A stretch of DNA of 7,313 nt from CAKSQF01 sp051868045. GTDB lineage: Bacteria > Bacillota > Clostridia > Oscillospirales > CAG-272. Each line of letters begins with the position of its first letter. Positions within the stretch are counted from its first letter, which is position 1. Position numbers and translations under genes: made by a program. Positions 1-4,537 of this stretch are shown here, piece after piece. Where the stretch lies: contig JBJDZN010000039.1 in NCBI GenBank assembly GCA_051868045.1, forward strand, positions 1 to 7,313, written 5' to 3'. Under the pieces are notes generated by a model. It made no database searches. It was given only the letters and a program-made list of their open reading frames with translations, and had not been told where the DNA came from.

Positions 1-1
1 G

Positions 2-730
2 CTTTCCTATGCCGATGCCAGGAATACTGCCTTCGAAGCGGTGACCGAGGAAACCCGAAGCAAAAAGGTCAGTGAGCAGACCAAACTCCGTTCAAAAATA
101 CGGGAACTCGGTTCGGTGAATGTTGGTGCCATCGACGAATACACTCAGGTAAAGGAGCGATATGAATTTCTGTCCGGGCAGGTTGAGGATCTGACCAAAT
201 CCAAGAAGGAGTTTACCGAGATCATCACCAAGCTGGAAGGCGAAATGTGTACCCGATTCAGTGAAACCTTTGAAAAGGTCAATGAGAATTTCCGGGTTGT
301 CTTCCGGGAACTTTTCGGCGGAGGCAGTGGTTCACTGACCCTGACCGATCCTGAAAATGTTCTGACCAGTGGAATCGAAATCAACGTTTCGCCCCCAGGC
401 AAGATCATTCACAACCTGATTCAACTGTCAGGCGGTGAACAGGTATTCGTCGCCATCGGAATCTTCTTTGCCATTCTGAAGGTCAATCCTTCTCCATTCT
501 GTCTGCTGGATGAGATCGAATCGGCACTGGACGAGGTCAACGTAGACCGGTTTGCCGCATACGCCAAGGAGTTCACGGGGAACACTCAATTCATCATCAT
601 CACTCACCGTCGTGGCACCATGGAAGAGGCAGACACGCTGTACGGTGTTACCATGCAGGAAAAGGGAATTTCCCGCATTCTGTCCATCAGTGTAAACGAG
701 GTGGAACAGAAACTGGGTGTGAAATTGTAG
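2..730 (+). CDS. smc: Chromosome segregation protein SMC, C-terminal part (5' end outside window)
   Basis: This is the last 242 residues of SMC, the ATPase of the bacterial condensin SMC-ScpAB, which acts on the nucleoid to organise and segregate chromosomes. The frame is open from base 2 to the TAG at 728-730, so the gene is cut by the window edge and not broken. The visible part holds the end of the returning coiled coil with the LGSVNVGAIDEY and VKERYEFL segments, then the C-terminal ATPase head: FRELFGGG, LTDPEN, the ABC signature LSGGE (425-439), Walker B FCLLDEIESALDE (Asp codon 509-511, Glu next to it) and the switch histidine in ITHRRGTMEEAD (His codon 605-607). All catalytic residues of this half-head are present. 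One oddity is the helix after LSGGE, which reads QVFVAIGIFFA where SMC proteins normally have something like RALTAIALLFA. Placement directly before ftsY is common in Firmicutes. The family call is very secure. Confidence 0.96.
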   Translation, partial: LSYADARNTAFEAVTEETRSKKVSEQTKLRSKIRELGSVNVGAIDEYTQVKERYEFLSGQVEDLTKSKKEFTEIITKLEGEMCTRFSETFEKVNENFRVVFRELFGGGSGSLTLTDPENVLTSGIEINVSPPGKIIHNLIQLSGGEQVFVAIGIFFAILKVNPSPFCLLDEIESALDEVNVDRFAAYAKEFTGNTQFIIITHRRGTMEEADTLYGVTMQEKGISRILSISVNEVEQKLGVKL

Positions 731-768
731 GCTGTAAAACAGCCAATCTTTGAAATCGCAGGATTTCA
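730..768 (+). other. Two tandem small hairpins in the smc-ftsY gap
   Basis: Two perfect inverted repeats sit back to back just after the smc stop codon. The first is GGCTGT / ACAGCC (730-735 / 739-744) with an AAA loop. The second is TGAAATC / GATTTCA (751-757 / 762-768) with a GCAG loop. Neither is followed by a T-run, so neither looks like a full intrinsic terminator. They may be an mRNA stability or processing element, or chance. The repeats are seen directly and the role is unknown. Confidence 0.4.
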
Positions 769-802
769 TGAAGAATAAGCAACAATCGAAAGGAACCAAC
801 CT

Positions 803-1702
803 ATGGGATTTTTTGAGAAGCTGAAAAACGGTCTGTTCAAATCCAAAGACTCTTTCTTCGGACGGATCGCTTCCCTGTTCAGACGGGGAGTTGACGAGGA
901 CACACTGGACGAACTGGAGGAAATTCTGATTTCCGCAGACGTGGGCATCTCGACCACCGAGGAAATCCTTGATCTGCTCCGGGAGCGGATCAAGGAAGAT
1001 AAAATCCGTGACGGCGATACCGCAACGGCAGTACTGAAAGAGATACTGATCGACATGATCGGAAAGGAAGAACCGGTCGATCTGTCCACCACGCCTTCGG
1101 TCATTCTGGTCATCGGAGTCAACGGTGTAGGTAAGACTACCTCCATCGGCAAGATCGCCAACGGTTTGAAACAAGACGGCAAAAAAGTCATACTTGCCGC
1201 CGCCGATACCTTCCGTGCCGGAGCCATTGATCAGCTTCAGGTGTGGGCTGACCGTGCGGAGGTTGATCTGATCCGTCAGAGCGAGGGCAGTGATCCTGCC
1301 GCCGTCGTCTTTGATGCCATCAGTGCCGCAAAGAAGCGGAATGCCGACGTGCTGATCGTAGACACCGCAGGACGGCTCCACAACAAGAAGAACCTGATGG
1401 CAGAGCTTTCCAAAATCAACCGTGTCATCGACCGGGAGCTTCCCGGATGCGCAAGAGAAACCCTGCTGGTTCTGGACGCCACAACAGGTCAGAATGCCGT
1501 CAATCAGGCAAAGGAATTCAAGAATGCCGCCGACATTACCGGACTGGTGCTGACCAAACTGGACGGAACGGCAAAGGGCGGTGTGGTCTTCTCCATCCGC
1601 AAGGTACTGGGGATTCCCGTGAAATATATAGGAGTCGGGGAGAAAATCGACGATCTTCAACCCTTTGATCCCACCGATTTCGTCAATGCCCTTTTTGACT
1701 GA
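803..1702 (+). CDS. ftsY: Signal recognition particle receptor FtsY (SRP GTPase)
   Basis: FtsY is the membrane-associated receptor for the signal recognition particle. It forms a GTP-dependent heterodimer with Ffh and hands nascent membrane proteins to SecYEG. The 299-aa protein has a very short N-terminal region (MGFFEKLKNGLFK, amphipathic and likely membrane-contacting) in place of the long acidic A domain of E. coli. Next come the four-helix N domain (about 20-95) and the G domain. Visible motifs are the P-loop GVNGVGKT (105-112), DTFRAGAIDQL (135-145), DTAGR (187-191), TKLDGTAKGG (251-260) and the closing GVGE plus DLQPFDP (277-291). All GTPase motifs are intact. The ATG at 803 is chosen because AAAGGA lies a normal distance upstream and the protein begins with the typical FtsY amphipathic helix. 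Ffh is the paralogue to exclude, but the DLQPFDP ending and absence of an M domain fit FtsY. It is 72 bases after smc and 17 before rdgB, probably in one transcript. Confidence 0.97.
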   Translation: MGFFEKLKNGLFKSKDSFFGRIASLFRRGVDEDTLDELEEILISADVGISTTEEILDLLRERIKEDKIRDGDTATAVLKEILIDMIGKEEPVDLSTTPSVILVIGVNGVGKTTSIGKIANGLKQDGKKVILAAADTFRAGAIDQLQVWADRAEVDLIRQSEGSDPAAVVFDAISAAKKRNADVLIVDTAGRLHNKKNLMAELSKINRVIDRELPGCARETLLVLDATTGQNAVNQAKEFKNAADITGLVLTKLDGTAKGGVVFSIRKVLGIPVKYIGVGEKIDDLQPFDPTDFVNALFD

Positions 1703-1719
1703 TCAGGAGGTCCGGATTT

Positions 1720-2343
1720 ATGAAAATCGTACTTGCATCCAGAAATGCCCACAAAATCGCCGAACTGAAGGACTTGCTCACACGGCTTACCGGAAAGGAA
1801 TTCGACATTCTATCGCTTGATGACATCGGATTTACCGGCGAAATTGAGGAGAACGGAAACAGCTTTGAAGAGAATGCCGTCATCAAGGCGAGCGTTCCCG
1901 CATCGCTGGGATATATCGGGATCGCCGATGACAGCGGACTTGCCGTAGATGCTCTCGACGGTGCGCCCGGCATCTATTCGGCACGCTATGCAGGGGAGCC
2001 CTGCGACAATGCCCGCAACAATGAAAAACTGCTGGAAAACCTCAAGAATGTCCCGAAAGAGAAGCGAAGCGCAAAATTCGTCTGCGTGATTGCCGCAGTG
2101 GCTCCCGACGGGGATCGGCTGGTGGTCAGAGGAGAATGTCCCGGTGAGATTCTGTCCGAGTTACACGGGGACGGCGGGTTCGGATACGATCCCCTTTTCT
2201 TCTATCCCCCCGCCGGAAAAACCTTTGCAGAGCTTTCCGCATCTGAGAAGAACTCCGTCAGTCACCGGGCAGTCGCCATGAAAGGCTTTGCCGCAAAGTT
2301 TACGGCGTTTCTGGAAAAACAGGAATCCAATTCCAAATCGTAA
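1720..2343 (+). CDS. rdgB: XTP/dITP diphosphatase (RdgB/HAM1 family)
   Basis: This is a house-cleaning nucleotide pyrophosphatase that hydrolyses dITP, XTP and related deaminated purine nucleotides to monophosphates, keeping them out of DNA and RNA in the cytoplasm. At 207 aa it has normal family length. Motifs in order are the nucleotide-binding SRNAHK (7-12), ENGNSFEENA (44-53), the metal-binding segment ADDSGLAVDALDGAPG (69-84) with IYSARYAG after it, GFGYDPLF (153-160) and SEKNSVSHRAVA (175-186). These cover the known substrate and magnesium-binding positions and all appear intact. The ATG at 1720 has an excellent AGGAGGT site (1705-1711) nine bases upstream. The gene follows ftsY by 17 bases and precedes yhbY by 18, so it is translated from a shared message. 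The symbol rdgB follows the E. coli name. Some Firmicute annotations call it ysnA or HAM1-like. Confidence 0.96.
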   Translation: MKIVLASRNAHKIAELKDLLTRLTGKEFDILSLDDIGFTGEIEENGNSFEENAVIKASVPASLGYIGIADDSGLAVDALDGAPGIYSARYAGEPCDNARNNEKLLENLKNVPKEKRSAKFVCVIAAVAPDGDRLVVRGECPGEILSELHGDGGFGYDPLFFYPPAGKTFAELSASEKNSVSHRAVAMKGFAAKFTAFLEKQESNSKS

Positions 2344-2361
2344 AGAAAGCAGGACCATAAC

Positions 2362-2655
2362 ATGACAAGCAAACAAAGAGCCTATCTCCGCAGTCTGGCA
2401 ACCGAACTGCCGACCATCTTTCAGATCGGAAAAGGTGAAATATCTGACAATATGTCCGAGCAGATCGGAAATGCACTGGAAGCTCGTGAACTGATTAAAG
2501 TCAAAGTGCTGGAAAACAGTTCCTACTCCCCTGCCGAGGCAGCCGGAATTCTGGCTGAAAGAAACGATGCCGAAGTGGTTACGGTCATCGGAACCAAATT
2601 CGTCCTGTACAGGCAGTCCAAAAAACACAAGAAAATTGATCTGTCTTCCATCTGA
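2362..2655 (+). CDS. yhbY: YhbY family (CRM domain) ribosome-assembly RNA-binding protein
   Basis: This is a small 97-aa protein made of a single CRM (CRS1-YhbY) RNA-binding domain. Family members associate with pre-50S ribosomal particles and are thought to help 23S rRNA maturation. The sequence shows the family opening SKQRAYLRSLA (3-13), the QIGKGEI turn (21-27, corresponding to the usual QIGKxGI), ELIKVKVLENS (43-53), and the conserved C-terminal strand VIGTKFVLYRQS (75-86) followed by the basic tail KKHKKI. AGGA (2351-2354) precedes the ATG at 2362. Location directly before nadD and yqeK matches the B. subtilis order yqeI-nadD-yqeK-rsfS, which supports orthology to YqeI. Family identity is secure. 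The exact step in ribosome assembly is not established from sequence. Confidence 0.94.
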   Translation: MTSKQRAYLRSLATELPTIFQIGKGEISDNMSEQIGNALEARELIKVKVLENSSYSPAEAAGILAERNDAEVVTVIGTKFVLYRQSKKHKKIDLSSI

Positions 2656-2696
2656 TTTTTCAGTATAAAACAAAGGTACGGAAGGAGGGTGCCACA

Positions 2697-3314
2697 ATGA
2701 AACTGGGCATCTACGGCGGTACCTTTTCTCCGCCGCACAACGGGCATATTCATGCCGCCCGTGCTTTTTTACAGCAGATAAATCCCGATCTTCTCCTGAT
2801 TATGCCCACCAACATCCCACCCCACAAGGAAAACGCATCGGTCTGCGCTGCCTCCCGTTTTGAAATGACCCGTCTTGCCTTTTCCCACTGTCCGGAATAC
2901 CCGAATCGGATTCGAGTGGATGATTATGAGATTCAAAAAAAAGGGAAAAGCTATACTGCAGACACCCTTGCTCATTTTGCGCAAAACGGCGACGATCTCT
3001 ACTTTCTCTGCGGCACCGATATGTTCCTGACCCTCTTTGACTGGTATCGACCCGATCTGATCTGCCGGTATGCCACCATAGTTCTCATGCGAAGAGAAAC
3101 GGACAGCGCACTTGACGGACAGATCAGAGAGATCGACCGGGAGCTGAAAGAGAAACTCGGCGCAAGAACAACCGAAATCCGTCTTGCCCCCATTGAAGTT
3201 TCCTCCTCCCTGATCCGTGAACGTTTACGGTGTGGACAGGATATCTCCGATCTTGTTCCCGATCGGGTGAGAGACTATATTTACGAGAACAAGCTGTACG
3301 GAACAGGTGAATGA
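2697..3314 (+). CDS. nadD: Nicotinate-nucleotide adenylyltransferase
   Basis: NadD transfers AMP from ATP to nicotinate mononucleotide, giving deamido-NAD, the shared step of de novo and salvage NAD synthesis in the cytoplasm. The 205-aa protein is a full-length Rossmann-like nucleotidyltransferase. It opens with MKLGIYGGTFSPPHNGH, carrying the GGTFxPPHxGH ATP-binding motif (7-17) with both histidines. Then come MPTNIPPHK (36-44), GKSYTADTL (83-91), LCGTDMF (104-110), FDWYRPD (114-120) and the closing IEVSSSLIRERL (166-177), equivalent to the ISSTxIR phosphate-binding motif. The ATG at 2697 is fixed by a strong AAGGAGGG site (2682-2689). The 41-base gap from yhbY is the largest in this five-gene group. 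The gene ends one base before the yqeK start, suggesting translational coupling. Specificity for the nicotinate rather than nicotinamide form is inferred from length and context. Confidence 0.96.
   Translation: MKLGIYGGTFSPPHNGHIHAARAFLQQINPDLLLIMPTNIPPHKENASVCAASRFEMTRLAFSHCPEYPNRIRVDDYEIQKKGKSYTADTLAHFAQNGDDLYFLCGTDMFLTLFDWYRPDLICRYATIVLMRRETDSALDGQIREIDRELKEKLGARTTEIRLAPIEVSSSLIRERLRCGQDISDLVPDRVRDYIYENKLYGTGE
3305..3310 (+). promoter_or_regulatory. Ribosome binding site for yqeK, inside the nadD 3' end
   Basis: AGGTGA lies in the last codons of nadD, five bases before the ATG at 3316. It favours that ATG over the in-frame GTG at 3307, which overlaps this site. It implies that ribosomes finishing nadD at 3314 are placed to start yqeK. 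Confidence 0.6.
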
Positions 3315-3315
3315 A

Positions 3316-3921
3316 ATGAAAGATCTGAAAAAACTGGAGGAAATTGTTTCCTCACGGATTACGGGTTATCGACTTGCGCATATCCTGTCGGTTCGTGACG
3401 AATGCGCAAAACTTGCCGATTGGTTTGAAATGTCGGACGGTGAAAAGGAGTCCCTTTGCATCGCCGCCCTTCTGCATGACATCACCAAGATTCAGAAGGG
3501 GGAGGAGCAGATCCGGCTGGCAGAAAAACTCGGCGTTCATCTGACCCGGGACGATCTGGACAGTCCTGCCGTCCTGCACTCACTGACGGGGGCTGAAATG
3601 GCAAGGCAGGAGTTCACCGACTATGTGAACGACGAGATTTGCGAAGCGATCGCCGTCCATACCACCGGCAAAGAAAACATGAGCCTTATGGACAAGCTGT
3701 TATTTCTGGCAGACTATATTGAGCCCCTCCGTACCTTTGATGACTGCCTGCAGGTCCGGGAGTTTTTCTACAAGGGAATGGATACCGACAATCTACGTCT
3801 GAGACTGGAGCATTTGGATCGGACGCTCATTCTTGCCTTTGACCTGACCATACGGGGACTGCTGGACGATAAGCAAAAAATTCATCCGAAAACCATTCTA
3901 TCCCGCAACTTTCTTCTATAA
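3316..3921 (+). CDS. yqeK: YqeK, HD-domain symmetrical Ap4A hydrolase
   Basis: YqeK is the HD-superfamily enzyme of Firmicutes that splits diadenosine tetraphosphate (Ap4A) into two ADP molecules. The protein is 201 aa, slightly longer than the B. subtilis protein. The metal-binding set is visible: His22 in RLAHILSV, His54-Asp55 in ALLHDITK, His88 in VLHSLTG, His115 in VHTTGKENMS and Asp133 in LFLADYIEP. Together they give the H...HD...H...H...D pattern expected of this family. The last 50 residues are an alpha-helical tail with no recognised motif. ATG 3316 is chosen over the in-frame GTG 3307 because of the AGGTGA site at 3305-3310. The GTG choice would add three residues. The gene is one base downstream of nadD, the usual neighbour, and is followed by a 74-base gap with a new promoter. 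The Ap4A activity is known for the family and not shown by the sequence alone. Confidence 0.92.
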   Translation: MKDLKKLEEIVSSRITGYRLAHILSVRDECAKLADWFEMSDGEKESLCIAALLHDITKIQKGEEQIRLAEKLGVHLTRDDLDSPAVLHSLTGAEMARQEFTDYVNDEICEAIAVHTTGKENMSLMDKLLFLADYIEPLRTFDDCLQVREFFYKGMDTDNLRLRLEHLDRTLILAFDLTIRGLLDDKQKIHPKTILSRNFLL

Positions 3922-3926
3922 ATATC

Positions 3927-3955
3927 TTGATTTCTCAAAAAAACTATGCTATAAT
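3927..3955 (+). promoter_or_regulatory. Sigma-A type promoter for rsfS, extended -10
   Basis: The -35 box is TTGATT (3927-3932), followed by a 17-base spacer and a perfect -10 TATAAT (3950-3955). TG at 3947-3948 gives an extended -10 (TGCTATAAT). Transcription would start near 3962, leaving a leader of roughly 34 bases before the rsfS ATG. The promoter sits immediately after the yqeK stop codon, so rsfS and probably leuS can be expressed apart from the upstream genes. Confidence 0.8.
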
Positions 3956-3995
3956 GAACGAAGTTTCCCATTCAGGGTAACAAGGAAAGGAAACG

Positions 3996-4400
3996 ATGCA
4001 AATGGAGGATATTCAGAAGCTCCCCGATCTACGGGATGCTGATTCAAGGACGGTTGCTGATACCGTCATCAAAATCCTAAATGAAAGAAAATCACATAAC
4101 ATCAAATTGCTTCATGTCGAGGAGAAAACGGTTCTGACCGATTATCTCGTCCTGTGTACAGGTAATTCCACAACGCAGGTGCGCTCTCTTGCAGGCGAAA
4201 TCGAGTACAAAATGGGACTGTGCGGTCGCAAATGCTGGAACATTGACGGATACAGCGAAGCGGAATGGATTGTTCTGGATTTCGGATGTGTCATGGTTCA
4301 TGTCTTCTTCAGAGAAACGAGAGATTTCTACAAGCTGGAAAAACTGTGGGGCGATACCACTGAAGTGGATATTTCCGCACTGCTGAATGAAGATGAATAA
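3996..4400 (+). CDS. rsfS: Ribosomal silencing factor RsfS (RsfA/YqeL/DUF143 family)
   Basis: RsfS binds protein uL14 on the 50S subunit and blocks joining to the 30S, lowering translation in starvation or stationary phase. It may also help 50S maturation. The 134-aa protein holds the single RsfS domain: TDYLVLCTGNSTTQVRSLA (48-66, matching the usual ADYFVIATGNSxxQVxAIA), then WNIDGYSEAEWIVLDFG (81-97), VHVFFRETRDFYKLEKLWGD (101-120) and a short acidic tail. About 18 residues precede the domain, making it a little longer than many orthologues. Cys98 follows DFG where many family members have Asp. AAGGAAAGG (3982-3990) lies five bases before the ATG at 3996. The in-frame ATG at 4002 is a weaker alternative start. 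Order after yqeK matches B. subtilis yqeK-yqeL. The gene has its own promoter, so its dose can be set separately from the NAD genes. Confidence 0.95.
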   Translation: MQMEDIQKLPDLRDADSRTVADTVIKILNERKSHNIKLLHVEEKTVLTDYLVLCTGNSTTQVRSLAGEIEYKMGLCGRKCWNIDGYSEAEWIVLDFGCVMVHVFFRETRDFYKLEKLWGDTTEVDISALLNEDE

Positions 4401-4409
4401 CGGCTGCCC

Positions 4410-4454
4410 AAGGATAGAAAGATAAAGGATAGATATAGGAAGGATAAGATTCGA
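4410..4454 (+). repeat. Three 15-base degenerate tandem repeat units
   Basis: The purine-rich stretch after rsfS repeats AAGGATA at exactly 15-base spacing (4410, 4425, 4440). The first two units share AAGGATAGA and the third has AAGGATAAGA. The remaining bases of each unit have diverged. The copies resemble Shine-Dalgarno sequence but no start codon follows them at a useful distance. Function unknown; slippage or duplication is the simplest origin. Confidence 0.5.
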
Positions 4455-4491
4455 ACGAGCCCTCGTTCAGGCTTTGGAATTCAGCCTTTTT
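4453..4491 (+). terminator. Tandem hairpins with T-run between rsfS and leuS (possible attenuator)
   Basis: The first stem is GAACGA / TCGTTC (4453-4458 / 4463-4468) with a GCCC loop. The second begins on the next base: AGGCT / AGCCT (4469-4473 / 4483-4487), with a nine-base loop containing GAATTC, and runs directly into TTTTT (4487-4491). The second stem plus T-run has the form of a weak intrinsic terminator. Because leuS has no convincing promoter of its own, it may act as a partial terminator that lowers leuS relative to rsfS. No T-box core sequence was found in the 137-base leader, so tRNA-Leu sensing of the classical kind is not supported. Confidence 0.45.
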
Positions 4492-4537
4492 GACAAGTTG
4501 GGCTATTCAAGGCGATAAAGAAAGGTACGGTCAAAAA

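Noticed and set aside
428..1660. Long minus-strand open frame (410 codons) opposite smc and ftsY
   Set aside because: It is antisense to two well-recognised genes, crosses their boundary, has no family resemblance and no fitting ribosome site. It is a codon-bias shadow.
2636..2669. Possible nadD promoter (TTGATC and TATAAA)
   Set aside because: The spacer is 22 bases, too long for a normal sigma-A promoter, and no better -35 is present.
4490..4519. Possible leuS promoter TTGACA with GATAAA 18 bases later
   Set aside because: The -35 is perfect but the -10 matches only four of six positions, and the predicted transcription start would fall just after the AAAGG ribosome site, leaving a leader of about a dozen bases.
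4490..4537. Upstream in-frame TTG start for leuS
   Set aside because: It would add 16 residues unlike any LeuRS N-terminus and begins inside the T-run of the hairpin. ATG 4538 gives the standard opening.
4401..4537. T-box riboswitch upstream of leuS
   Set aside because: The conserved T-box core and a specifier-loop arrangement could not be found, and the leader is short for this class.
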